Both the position numbers and the translations under genes were made by a program. The notes beneath the pieces are model-generated. The model had not been told where the DNA came from and did not search any database. It saw only the letters and a list, made by a program, of their open reading frames with translations. From positions 4,689,501-4,753,500 of the forward strand of contig NC_132983.1 in NCBI RefSeq assembly GCF_047496725.1: a stretch of 64,000 nt of DNA, in the 5' to 3' direction. Numbering within the stretch: position 1 is the stretch's first letter; the number at the start of each line of letters is the position of its first letter. The DNA comes from Anoplolepis gracilipes (taxonomy: Eukaryota; Arthropoda; Insecta; Hymenoptera; Formicidae). This document shows positions 22,897-36,600 of this stretch, piece after piece.

Positions 22897-25800
22897 TTAC
22901 TACTGCCATCATATAGAAATTATAAATTGATAATTAGAGGACTACATTTGCATTATTTCTTCGTTTTCATAATTAAGCGTTCAATATCGAGTTATTAAAT
23001 TCTCAGAAAATTGGAAATAGATCAAGTCTTTTTTGTCGCACAAATCTCTCCAATAAAGAAGATTTTAGAAATGTAAATACTTTCTAACTAATGAATTAAA
23101 TTTGGGACTTAATCTTTGGTTCAATTGTTAGCCACGGTTAATTAGTTCAGTTCTCTTTTCCGTTATATATACAGTTACGACATAAAAGAGGAGACTGAAA
23201 AATGATCTGCGATATTAGTTAACCATGGCTATCGATGTAACAAGCGCAATATGGCAATAGACGCGAAATTAATTAATTGATTTATCATGTTGAGTTGAAT
23301 GCCGGATTGCTGGACTTTTGTAAAAAACATTTATTCGTAAATAATATATAATATATATCAATCGCGCCATCGCATTTTGATAATTAGAAATCACATAAGG
23401 TGTTTCTTTTAAACAAAAAGCTTTTGGTCAAATTATAAAATCAATTTGTCCTTCAATTTATATTCATATATATATATTCAATAGATCTTTTAATTTAGGG
23501 AACGTAACGTAAATGCAAATTTCTCTATCTGTGAAGATTTTTCTTCCGAAATGAAATACTTCGTTTGAAATATTGCATTCGTATGTTTCTGAAATATTTT
23601 TCCTTTTAGTTATAAAAATTTCCAGCAAAACTTTATCTAAATGTGCATAATATTTTCCTATCTCAATTTTCTTTATAACGTATTAAATTCTTTGAAGAAA
23701 TTTAATTTTAAAAAGAATAAAGAATATTTTAATAATTTAGGCGATGGTTGAGTTGAATATCATAAAATGGACTGATATAACAAGAAACATTTTATAATGT
23801 TAGAAAAAATATACATTTTTAAAGTTTAAAAAAATAACTGACATTGAGACAGTTTAATGATTATCTTTTTAGGGATTCTTAACAGATTGAAAATTTTCTT
23901 TGATTGTGGTGCAAAGTTACCTCCGTTGGCGCAATCTTATTATGTCTTACAGTAGTTTCTCTCCTATTTTGTGGAAGGTTGCCAAAACATTGATAAGATT
24001 CTTTGACAGAACGTATAAAGCGATCAGTATGATTGAAAGTATGAATGTATTGGAATAACTCGCAAGACACCTAGAGATTGATCGCAGCTATCCGTATTGT
24101 ATATTATTATATCGATTTTTGAACTTCTGTTTCAAATATCTTAAATGTAACACATAAGTAGTCTATTATATGAGAATTTTACACCGATGTGTGCAAGTGT
24201 GTCAAAATTATTGATTGGTTGCGTGTGAAAGAAGGTATTTGAATTTATCAGATTTTTCTATTTTAATTGAGCGATTTCTCAAGGAAACCAGAGAAAGAAA
24301 ACGATTTAGATGTCTTATATGTATGTGTATAATGTGCCGCAAATTTTGAGTGAATATCTTTGATAGGAAAGACTTTCAAACTGTTTCTCCTATTATAATA
24401 AAAATAATGAAAGAAGTAGCTTTACACACAGGTCGAAGGAGAATATTTATTTTTCAAAAAAAAACGAAAGAAAGAAAAAGAAAGAGTCAAGTTAGCAACA
24501 TACGATGAGGAAGTATGCAATTCACATTTCACAATTATAGTCAATAACTTTAACGTACGGAATAGTTACGTCGTAATTAAATTTAAAAGCCGCATTCATC
24601 ACCGCGATATCACTGTGTACGCTATCATTAAAAGAATTATTTAGATTGAAACTATCTCAAAGAGAATACACTAATTATCTTATTATATTAATTGAAAGAA
24701 TAAAAATAATCCTTGTAAGAGGGTGTATGTGCTGTTGTGCTTTTCATTTATCGTACAGTGATTTCTCATAAACTTCCTATACTTGACGCAAGATATTACT
24801 TAATAATAGAATTTTCTAAGAATAATACTCTCTCGCACTCTTTCTCTCTCATTATAGCGTGAGTTCTCGATATGCGTGTATAGGTGGAAAAATCTCTATG
24901 AAAACGTCGATTGGATTGTTCGACGCACGTGTATGTGTGTATGACGGTCAAATGTATTTGTTAACGGTCGTCTCAGAACTACAGGCGTGACAGAGTTTTT
25001 ACTATTAGCAAAAAGTGATGATAATTCCGCTTGTTTAATGAACGCGTGTACTTGGCAGCGCGAGATGAAGCAATGAGATGACTGAATAATAATATATAAA
25101 GCGTGCTCGGAAAAATTATATACGGTGTAAGTCTTAGATGAGAATGAGCAAAAAAAAAGTCGTCCAATGTGTGTCTGATATATACTATACTAGAGATCGT
25201 GCGAGAAGAGATTGTTTATATACGTAGTATATGTAAAAAGAGAAAAGCTAAACCAGATTCCGGTCAAGAGATGAACGGTATGGATTTCATTGATCGCGCA
25301 GTCTTACGTCTATAAATTGTTAAATCGAGCTACACGAAAGAGCTGTAGTTTAAGACAACTTTTAACAGACACTAGAACCATACCTAGCTTGCCGTTGAAT
25401 TGGCACGAATGTTCGCGCTTTAATTATTTAACGTCTGGAAATGTTTTCAGGGAATATGCACAGTTCCTTACGATACAAAAAGTAAAATAGAGTAAAATAA
25501 AGTGACTCATACAAGAAGTAAGTAATGTATCGTTGACCGTATGATGGACAATAGTTGATTGATCAGTTCGAACATTCGTGCGTGAGTTGTGATTATGGGT
25601 CTACGTGATCTGACAATCAAATTCGTAGATATTGGTTTTTTTTTTTTTTTTTTTTCTTACTGCAAGATACGCAGTTAATCTTTTATCTCTCCGCTGTTTT
25701 CTGTACTCTACATTTCGTTACATAGCGTTATGTGAATAATATGCTCAGATAATTGTTTAGAAAAGAGCAGAGAATCAACATTATAAATATTATTTAATTT

Positions 25801-28800
25801 GAAAAAAAAAAGTGAAGAAGAAATTATGTATAAATATATGTTGTAAGATAATTCTATAATCTTTAAAAGGATAATATATAAAATTCATTTAAACTTTAAT
25901 ACATTTTATTCTTATAAAAAAAAAAAAAAAAAATAATAATTGTATTGGAGTTTAAGTAAATTTTGCCTATGACTCTAATTGTCAGATCATGTATTTTTTT
26001 CAAATCGTTTAAAAAATAACGATGCCTACGATGTTGGCATCTTCGTGATCCCTCGATTAGTTTCGTGAGGTTTCACGCGCGGTGTGAGTGCTCGATGCTC
26101 AAAGGATGCCTTGCAAAACGATTTGGAAGTGATCTACGAAGCATGTAAATACGGATTGATATAAAGCAATTTTAATATCGCTCAGAAAATGTAACGAATT
26201 TTACTGTAGAGTTAGTTGCGCTCTGTAAATCGCTCGGTATTGTTGTGTCTCGAGAGAGGGAGAGAGAGGAAATGAAAAACTGTGCATGACAAGTCCGAGA
26301 CGTGTGTCGTGTGAGAATGTTGATTTTAATCCGTCGATCTCTCTCGGCTGTTGGGCGGGAGGGGGGAGGGAAGGGGGAAAGGGAGGAAACTGAGATTTGG
26401 AGTCTCGTCAAAGAAAGGACACGGTGAGAAACTGCAAATCCGACACATCTTTTACACTTTAAAGATATCCACAAATAAGCTGAATAAGAGTCGATGTCGA
26501 GGATTTTTTTTTTTTTTTATGTGTATGCGAGGATGATCTCATGACTTTTGTGCGTATCGAAATTCATTGAAAAAAAAAAAAAAAAAAGAAAAAAAAGAAA
26601 AAAAGTGTCGCAATCCTTTTGTCCACGACGCGAATTACCATGTGTTTGCGCGAAACTTTGTAGGTGTGAATATTAATCCGACGATATGGCAATCGCGGCA
26701 TTCGTACGTATGTTTCCCAATTCGTACTGACAGTTTTACATGAAATTGTAAAATATTTCAACAAGTGTTTGCCGTGATGCGAAAAATACTCAATGCTCTC
26801 CGTAACGTTCTTCATTGATTGTAGTGTATGTTAAACTATGCCGAGAATAAAAGACCCAAGCACCGTGGGCTATCACAGAATCCTTCGCGTGTGCCTTTTG
26901 ACTGCGAATCAATAATAATAACGTATCTGTTGTCTGTCCCAGAATTGGGATATATTCTGTTATCTCTTGTGAAATTTGAAGTTGATCTTTGTTTTGCATT
27001 AGTCGCGATTTCAAACTATAATTCGATGAAAATATATACGAATTAAACTTTAAAGATGAAAATAAAATATAATTTGTCATTCTCGATTTAAAGTAAGCTT
27101 TAAACAGAGAAGATTTGAAATTTACATCAGCTATTGAGATCTCGAAGTTTGCAAAATTATAAAAAATGATAATTTTATTTATCATATTTTTTCGCATTTA
27201 TTTTGGGATCGTTAGTATACTTTTAATCAGTCAAAAATTATCACATCTAACAAAATAATTTAAAGCAATACAATCTGAAACAAATTTTTAATTCATCCTA
27301 TTAACATCTAATAATAGGAAATTATTTAAAAAAAAGCTATTCTCGATATTATACTTATTATATTTGCATGTATAGTACAAAGTTTTAATTTTATTTTGAC
27401 GAATTATCAATTTTGTTGAAAACCAGAGTTTCGCGTTTCGTTAAAAGCAATCATCGCGATAATGTGAGATAACAGTTTTGGGGCGATATTTATAACTGTA
27501 GAACTGTAAAAGAGAGAGCGAATGGAAGAGTTTGGTTGGAAAAGTAATGTAACAGTTTGCACAGCCAGCCTTTCGATTGATGACTGAATGAAGATGATGA
27601 CTGAAGTAAACGTAAGGCTATGGAAACATCCGCAGATCCTCGAAGCAACAGGTGATTACGATCTGACATTTATTTCTCCTTCATAACATCTTACACCATG
27701 AAGTAGAATAATCATTCGTCATCGATACTCCGGCTTCCCGGCAATTTACGGAAAATTTATTTTTGCATATCCTGTCGTCACCTTTTTTCTTTTTTTACTA
27801 TTTTTTTTTTCACTCACCACCATATTTCGCCGTATTCGCAATATTTTCTTCTCGATAAAGCAGGAGAACGATCCCCTCCCCCGCTAGTTGTACATTTCTT
27901 GGAACGTAGCTCTTCTTTCGAATGCTTCGCGTGTTTTTTATGATAAAAATTTTCATTCACTATAGACTAGTTCTTTTCATAGAGAAGGATAATGTGACAA
28001 ATGCCAAACGATTGTAAAATAATATGCAGCCATATGTTTTGCAACTGGTATTTATCAGATTATTTTTCTCATGAAAAAAAAAACGCAGTCTATCTTCCTC
28101 GTGTTATCAATTTTTCATTATATTTAACAGGCTTTGTGAGAAAACTCTTTAATATGACAAGGCTTTTTGATTTTAACGTTTTCATCATCCTCGATCTTTC
28201 CCGTTCCCCATTCTCAGGGAACGAAGAACGAGGAATTCCTCGCAATGAATTAATCCAGTATTATTGCTTCGCTGCAATAATGTTTTGTCTTACATGCAAG
28301 AATTACGCAAATTCGTGTTCCATGCTTTTTTGACGTTTGAGAACACATGTAACAGATCTACGTGCTGGGCGCGGCCGGTTAACAATTCTCTTAGATATCA
28401 TCGGCAGGAGAGATGAGATTTCAGGCATACTTTTCGCGCGCACTCGCTACCTTCATTCAAAAACGAGCCACGCTGGAGTCGAACCGTCAACGTTTTTGAG
28501 GAATGCGTGTGTTTTGTACGAAAGAAAAAAAAAAAAGAGAGAGAGAGAGAAAAGAGGATCACATACACATACACACTGCGGCAGTTGTACCTTCTTCTTG
28601 TTCACATCACGTCCTGGAGTAAGACAGACCACCCACATCGAAACACCAAAGTTGTAAATTGGAATGTTAGTATTCTAAAGTTAGCTCTCGGCTATCGAAG
28701 ATCCGATCAACGCCAGACACTAATCCTGTACGATTCTGTTCAACAGCCTGGGTGAATTATATGTGATGATTGATGTCCGTGAACGTTACCTCTTGGATGG

Positions 28801-30542
28801 ACACGAACGAACAAATGTTGACAAATTGATGCAAGTGGAAAGAGCGAGCGAGCGAGAGAGAAAGAGAGGAAGGTGAAAGATGAGAGAGTAAAAGGAGGGA
28901 GAGAGAGAGAGAGAGAGGAGTATATTTTTACAGGAGAATATATAGAGAAAATTTGATGGGATATATGATGGTGATGATGCACTGCGCCGAGAGAAGTTGC
29001 TAGACAAGTGTGGAACGAGTGCTTTTTTGAAAGCGTGGGAAATTTTTTCGTAAGCGTGACCGCGAAAAAATAATAAAAAAAAAAAAAAAAAAAAAAACAC
29101 ATAAATGAATGCCCGGGCGATGTCCGCTGAACGGTTTAATGTCTTACCGCGGTTTTGCTTTCAGATTGCGAGAGCGATCGACAGAGGTTGATCCGCGATT
29201 AATCCGTGCTTGCTCTCGCTGAAAAAGAGATAATTCCTGAGCCGGCGCGGACGCGGTTATATTTGGAAAACAGGGTCTCTACGAGTCCGGAAATGTTAAT
29301 CGATGACAAGCGACGAGGGGTGTGATGCGATTAAAGTAATTATTAGCATATTATCATACAGTTTAATTTTTTCAGGAAGCCTTATCCTTCCCGAAAGTTA
29401 ACTTTACGTTGGATTAAAGTATACTTAACTGTCAGATTTGTATTTAACTTGATTTATTAGCAGCAATTTTGATTGAAACTAAACGCTGTCGCTTTATTAA
29501 AAAGATGAAAAAAAAATATATATTATGTATAATTCTCCATTTATTGTCACTTAATTTATATGTAAATTATATCTGTAATAAAAAATATATCTGTGTTATA
29601 TTATTATTATTATTAAATAGAAATTATGATACTCCATAAAAGTCTCGATCCCTAAAAAAATTAACACGTGAATATCTTTCATTCGTGTAATAACAAAATT
29701 TATTTACTTGTTTCAGATTCGGTATGCATCGCACATGTATCCTATTGGGCATCGTATGTGAGGACTTTGAGCAGAATGCGGAGTGCGTAAGGGACATTAA
29801 AACAATCGCAAGAAAGTCGGCTACTAAATAAAATTACATATTATAAATATTATATCGGAAACGCGTTTCATTTGCATATGTTTTATATAATGTTTTATAT
29901 ATAAGAAAAGAGAAAGAGAGAGAGAGAGAAAAAAATATTATATGAATAGTATTTAATAAATATTTCTATCGTAATATTTTACGTCACGTGTTCTTGCTGA
30001 GAAAAATAAACTGTCTTATTTATTTATATTACATAAAGATTCAGGAAAAATATTTTAAAAGTAAACCATTTAAATTTTGTGTTATCAAGTAGACGAATTT
30101 AATTTTGATATCAAGAAGTTTATTTTTCTATGCTCTAGCTATAAGATGTTATCAATAACACAATCGAAAAAATTTATACAATTATATAAATTCATTTTTT
30201 GCTCGGGATTTGCGCGAGTCTGCCCGGTAAAACAGATTACTTCCTTACTTTCAAAGTCTTGTCAAAAGCACGTGCTCGTCGGTAGTCGGTACCAACGAGT
30301 TCGGTGTCAAAAGTTATTATCGGCAATACTGGAAATTATTTTATCGACGGCGATAATGGTCCTGGGTTTCGAGAACGAATGTAAAAGCGCCACCGTCGCG
30401 ACGAGCCTCCCTGTCATCTCTCCGTTTCTCTTTCCCTCGGGTTTTTACGGGCCGAGGGCCGAGGTGCATCTGTGGTGGTGCGTGGTCTGACCGTGAGCCG
30501 TGTGTGCGCCAAATCCATCGATTAACGGGAACACAAAATAAG
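22897..30542. other. Long AT-rich interval without recognised genes
   Basis: No frame carries a recognisable domain. Contents include T or A homopolymers (25635-25656, 25918-25932, 26571-26604 interrupted, 29078-29097), GA-rich tracts (28535-28552, 28845-28918) and a GC-richer stretch near 30200-30490 before pcx. Frames such as 28001-28333 and 30077-30490 look like chance openings. Extended TBPH 3'UTR, pcx leader exons or non-coding RNAs could lie here unseen. Confidence 0.4.
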
Positions 30543-30658
30543 ATGCAACGTCGTCTCGCTGTTCGCCGTGCGTCTGGCCGTGTCGAGGAGCTGACGATAC
30601 CGAGCGTTATCGGGAGCAGAATCGTCGGACGTTAAGAGACGTTATGGGAAGATGGTGA
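30543..30658 (+). promoter_or_regulatory. Upstream ORFs in the pcx leader
   Basis: An ATG at 30543 opens a 30-codon frame closed by TAA at 30633-30635. A second ATG at 30644 makes a four-codon frame ending TGA at 30656-30658. A third ATG at 30652 starts a frame that overlaps the pcx start out of frame. If the transcript begins upstream of 30543, these would reduce initiation at the pcx ATG. Whether the leader includes them is unknown. Confidence 0.45.
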
Positions 30659-30688
30659 GGCAGCTCGGTTTCCTCGGCCACTGGGAAC

Positions 30689-33600
30689 ATGGGTTCGCAA
30701 ACACTGGAGATCCTGAGACAAGGCGTCTGGGCGAGCCTGACGGGCGGTTGGTTTTACGATCCGCATCTCGATGTTTTCTCCAACACCTTCCATCTATACA
30801 TCTGGCTGTTCCTGCTCTGTCTGCCGTTCACGATCTATTTGGTAAAAAGAAAGACGACATTCTCCTATCTGCTCGTATACAGTTGTTTATTTTATTGAGA
30901 GTTGCATAAGAAAGTCTTTAACTTTCTCGCAAGATTTCGAACTTGTCGAATTCTTTCAAATTATATCGCGTCTATTTTCAGTTTGGACTTGAAAATTTGA
31001 TTTAAGCCACTGTTTGAAAGAAACACGGCTATAATATCGACAATTATATATTTAAAATTCTCTTAAAATATGTTTATTTATATTTCTTATTCTATGTAAC
31101 GAGAAGTGGTTTCTTTTTTTTTATAACACTTGCTATATGACAAGTTTATTAAAGATGGTGTTTTTTATGTTTTAGTATTTTCCTCCAACATTATATGTTT
31201 GGTTGGCGTATTGTTCATCGTTTGTCGCTGTCTTTGGAACAATAAAGTTTATGAATCATGCTTTACACTGTGTATATGATACGACAGAGTGTTTAGAAGA
31301 ATCAAATCAAACCATCAGTCAGCAAAAGTCTGAAAGCGAGAAGAAACGAGCGGGTCATAATAAATCCAGGGAACAGTCACAAGATCAGATGGGTCATGCC
31401 ATAGAGCTCCAAGTTTTGAATGGTACGTACTTTGTATAACAATTAATACAATTCAAAGAATTGAAATAGTATTATATTAGGTTTCTTTTATGAAAGAAAA
31501 ATAGTGTAGAATAGATAAACATCAGGTTTTTAGAGGAATAAACAAAGTTTGTTTTACCATCATAATGGCTAAGTTAAATAATTATTTTTATGTAAGAAGA
31601 TTTATAAATTATTTTATTATTTATTATCATTTTATAATTTTATATAAAAACTTAAATCATCTATGTTTTCTATCATAATTGAATCAATAATAAAATATAT
31701 AATTTTTAAATATTTTAATTTTCTTATATAATACTCATTATTTATACTTTTCTATTGCTGTTCAAAAAAGAGATTACATGTGTAACATATTTTTTTATAA
31801 TCTGTTTTTAGGTAAAACGGATACACCACCTGTAGAATGTTCATCACGTAATTCATTTATAGAACCAAATATACAGAATGCTGATGCAGATAGTATAACA
31901 TCTGAATATAATCGAGATAAACCTAGTTCGACCATAGATTTAAAGGTAGAAATACATAGGAAAAACAGTTCAGAAAGTTCGGAAGAGGCACAGCAACTTA
32001 ATAAACCAATGGTGACCAGCATTAACGTGCATGAAGCTGAATTAGTTTCTGCACAATATCATGAGCCACGTTTTAAGAATATTATAAACGGTAATCGAAT
32101 ATATAATTGCATCTAATTCCTAAATGAACAGATAAAAGAGATAATTAATCTTAATGAATATATTTATTTATAGAATGGAAATTCTTGCGACAAAAGTGCG
32201 TGGTAATAGCGGAGGAGGATCGACCAGGACCGCGTAAATTATGTCGGCATGCACCTGAGGATTCCAGAAATCGACATTCGAAGCAAAGCAGCCTTGGAAA
32301 AACTGGATCGGAGAGCCAAATAAAGCAGACCAGTTCGTTGGAATTGGAACATCCTGGCGACGATTATCCATACTGGAAATCCAACCAAAGCGTCCGTAGA
32401 CTCAACTCTAATTCCATACCGATGGAACCACACCTGATGAATGATCATCCGCAGAGTTTAGAAATCATATCGAAAAAAGGAGATACGGACAACAATAAAA
32501 TCTCGTCTCATCCGCAATCGTTAGAGGTAAAAATTTCCGACTTATTTCTATTTATTTTATTGGTATTTTTCATTAGTATTTCATTAGTATTTCTATTTAT
32601 TTTAAATATAAATGTAAATAAATCTTTGAAATTTTTATTTCTTAATTAAATAAAATCCTATTTTTAATTTTAAGGTCATTAGCAAAAAGCCCCATCAACA
32701 ACTGGTACATCCACAAAGTCTTGAAACAATTGGTGCTACTAGTAAAAATATAAATAATACAGACGATAATAACCTGCCTCTTCATCCCCAAAGTCTTGAA
32801 ACAATTAATACCAAGAAGGTATATAAACAAATTGTTTTATAAAACATCTCTTTATAAGTATTTTATTTAAAGATGTACATTTATTATATATATATATATA
32901 TACATATACACATAAAGATATACATTATAATAAAAATAAAAATAAATGTTGAAGGTTTTGCCACAAAACACATTGAAGAGAAACCAACTACAGCTCTTAC
33001 CGTATCTTAGTTATGGATCCGAAATAGTACATCCAATAGCTGAACAGAGCGATGAACAATTTGCCAATGAAAGTTCAGGAGGATTTAGTTTACGAGACTC
33101 TTACAGTCCATTACTTACGCGGAAAAACATGAACGATGCAAACGCTACATCTAATAGAGACAGAAGTCTTAGTGCTGGCAGATTCGAAGATAGATTCTCG
33201 AGGTATCTTGTGTATTCTTGAATGATATATTCCGATCTATTCTGTGTATTCTTGAATGATATATTGTTAAGAATAATTTTAATGGCTTTATATTAAACAT
33301 ATTTTAAAACGAGCTTATATATTGGTATTATTCTCTTTTATATTATCTTGTAGATTTAATGACGACAATGGAATAGACAACAATTCGGCAAATTCCCGAG
33401 ACGCTTTGCTCGAGGAATCAAAGTCTGGCGTGAAAAGAAGATACAGCAATGCCAGCCAAAGTAGTCATGAATTTTCAGACGGTGAAAAAAATAAGGAAAA
33501 GCGGTTGGATAAATCAAAGAACGCGGAAGATCCGCTGAATTCAGGAAGCGTAGTCGGGATAGATTGGTTGTTCGAAAGCGGAGATTGTCCGGTGGAGCCG

Positions 33601-36600
33601 TGGACAAGCAAGAGTAAGTTTACGTAAACAAAAAGTGCTTTGTAGGTAAAAAAAAAAGATCTAGTCCAATTATTTTTTGCTGTATGCAAAAAATGCTTTA
33701 TGCTGTATGCTTTTGCTTTATACTGTTACGTTTTTCTAATTCGTGCTGCCAGTATTTTGGACTTTCACTCGGTCTGATGATACGGATACATCAGAAAGCT
33801 TACAGACGGCTAGTACAGATTGTAAGTTGGACGTACTATATAGAGCTAGGATGTCGGGAAGATTATTGAGTTTAAAACTTGATAACACATTCGACAAATT
33901 GATAAGCATATATTTAGTACTTCGCGTATAATTCTTAACTCGTGATAAGATTTAATATGATGTTCACGATACAATAAAATTTTGAAGCGCTCAAGCTTTT
34001 AGCACTAATCATAAATTATAGAATTGACAAGAACTAAGTGCATTTGTGTATGCTGATTTGCGTAGATCTTCACACTAAAGAGCCTGATTCGGGATCGTCC
34101 AGTACAACGACTCTCAGCATCGAGAACGAGGTGAAGCGAAAGTTGCTGCCGCAACTGGAAGTGGACAATACCGTCAAGCGTCATCAGGGAGCGATCCCCA
34201 AGCAAAGCCGTCCAAAGCCCGCCGCGTCAGACGCTACAGATGACAGTATCGTGACGAGCGTCGAGCAACCGCGGGAAAACCTTAAACGTTATCTTGAAGT
34301 ACGACGGGAGAAAGCCAGAAGGCGAGGTGGTAAATTCGAGCAGACCAGCGGTTCAAACAACGAGTTGAGCACGTTATTACCGAATCCAGCGCCACCGTTG
34401 CTAGCCGCGTTGTTGAACAATTCCGGCCGGGATCTACCCGGCCAATCGAACGTCGCATCGTCTGACCTGCGATTGAGTCGCAGCTCCGAGAATCGTAATT
34501 CTCGCAGCAGATACGGACGATTAAAACATCCTAATCGTGCTCATCGTGGACCACGGAGCATCGCCAATCGCGACGACAACGTTGTACCATTGACCGCGTT
34601 GTTTGGTCTGATCTCGAGCGGCGAGTATCATTTGGCCACCAATCAAAACGACACCTCGGAGGGAGCTGTGCATTACTTTCGCGACGATAACGGTCGCTGG
34701 TTAGCCTATACATTCGACGAAAAGGGTTGTTCGGATGTGGCTGCTGCGGCGGCGATGACACAGATGCCCACCAATCCGCACAATGAGAAACTGCTAAATA
34801 CTTTATTGCGTCAACAACTCAATCAGAATATACACTACGATGCTGCAAACTGGGAGCTCGCTGATTCGCTTAGCAACAGTTACAGCAGCTTGTCGCTCAA
34901 CTCTGCTGGTCTAACGGTGATAATCGACACGCCGCCGGTACTGTCGAGTCCGGCGAGCAATCAGACCAAGACGCAAAGCTCACCGCCGTCGAATCTGATT
35001 TCTTCGAACACCGGCAGCTCGAATCAATGCACGCTCGGCGAGAACTCGGAGCGCGAACACTTTCATCATACGTTAATTGCGCGCTCGGACTCAATGGCTG
35101 ATAGAAATCGAAGATTACAAAATCTTCTGGGCAATATGACTCTGAACCAGTATCAATCGGATCCCAACAGCCGCATGCCCGTACTGACATTGCCACATCA
35201 GGAACCTGACATAAACACGAGTTTGTCGTGGAATCGCTTCGTCGATGGCCTAGACGGTTCCGACGGCTCCAAGCCCAAGCAAACCAGACACTACTATAAG
35301 TGGAAAATTGGCAGACTGCCACATGTCAAGGTGCGCTTCGATCGTCTCGCCCTATTAGCTCTACTCGATCGTAACTTGACTGTGTTCGAGACCATCGTGT
35401 CCACATTCCTGGCGGGCGCAGTCGCGGGATTGGGCCTTCTGTTGCTTCAACAGGGGTTCTATCGGGACATCTTTGCATTTATATTCTGCTTCGTGACAGC
35501 TGGCTGCCAGTACTCGCTACTAAAGTCGGTCCAGCCCGACGCTGCGTCGCCCACGCACGGCTTCAATCGTATTATAGTGTTTTCCAGGTCTGCGTATTAC
35601 ATCTTGTGCTCGAGTCTGATTCTGATCTTCAACGAGATACTGAGGAACTTTAAATCGTCCGACTTTCGCGTGTACGGACTGCGTGTCGCCGATTATGATC
35701 TTATACTGCAAGTGCGAAATGTTCTGCTAATATTTTTGCTGTGCTTTCCGATCGTATTCTCTTTAGGATTATTTCCACAGATCAATACGTTTCTCATGTA
35801 CGTTTGCGAACATTTGGACATTCATTTATTCGGAGGCAACGCAACCACTAGTCTAGTATCGTCGTTGTACTGTCTGTGCCGCAGCGTGGTCGCCGTCCTT
35901 ATCCTTTATGGATTTGCTTATGGCGCCCTACTCGAGCCCAAGTCCTCGCAGCATATTCTATTCTCCATATTCGTCGGTCTGCTCGTCGCGATATCTTATC
36001 ATCTAAGCCGATCGTCCTCCGATCCAACCGTAATATGGGATATCCTCAAGGCGAATCTATGGCCGTTGGAGATAGGAGACCGATACGTGGAGGAGAAAGA
36101 AGCAAAGATTATCGAGAATACATCGTCACAACGCGACAATGTAGCCGCGAGCTACAAGGAGGCCAAAAGTAAGGTATCTGGCAGGAAGAAGGATGTGAAG
36201 ATTAAGGTGGGTGAACAAATGTCGGACACCGAACTGGTAGATCCATTACCGGAGAAGCTTCGTTCGACCGTGAACGCTAGACTGAAGAACGACGTAATCG
36301 TATGCGCGGTAGTCGGCACTCTCTCATTCGGTATTCATCGTACGACGGTGTTTACCGCTCTACAACCGGAACTCAATCCGGTGCTATGTAGTATCGTCAG
36401 CTGCCTGGGTTTTCTTCTGCATTATATCGTGCCGCAACTGCGTAAACAGCTACCGTGGTTGTGCTTGTCAAGGCCGGTGTTGCGCAGCCATGAGCACGCG
36501 CAATTCGAGGTGCGCGAGCCAGTGAGAATTATGTGGTTCGAGAAGGCCTACGTATGCCTGTGCTTTCTCGAACGGAACGTTCTTTATCCGGTCGTCTTCC

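Noticed and set aside
28001..28333. 110-codon plus-strand frame upstream of pcx
   Set aside because: No domain, no splice context, and AT-driven residue composition; likely chance.
28460..28500. Possible tRNA B-box on the minus strand (GGTTCGACTCC followed by a T run)
   Set aside because: The T stem has two mismatches, no A box lies at the right distance, and no acceptor stem forms.
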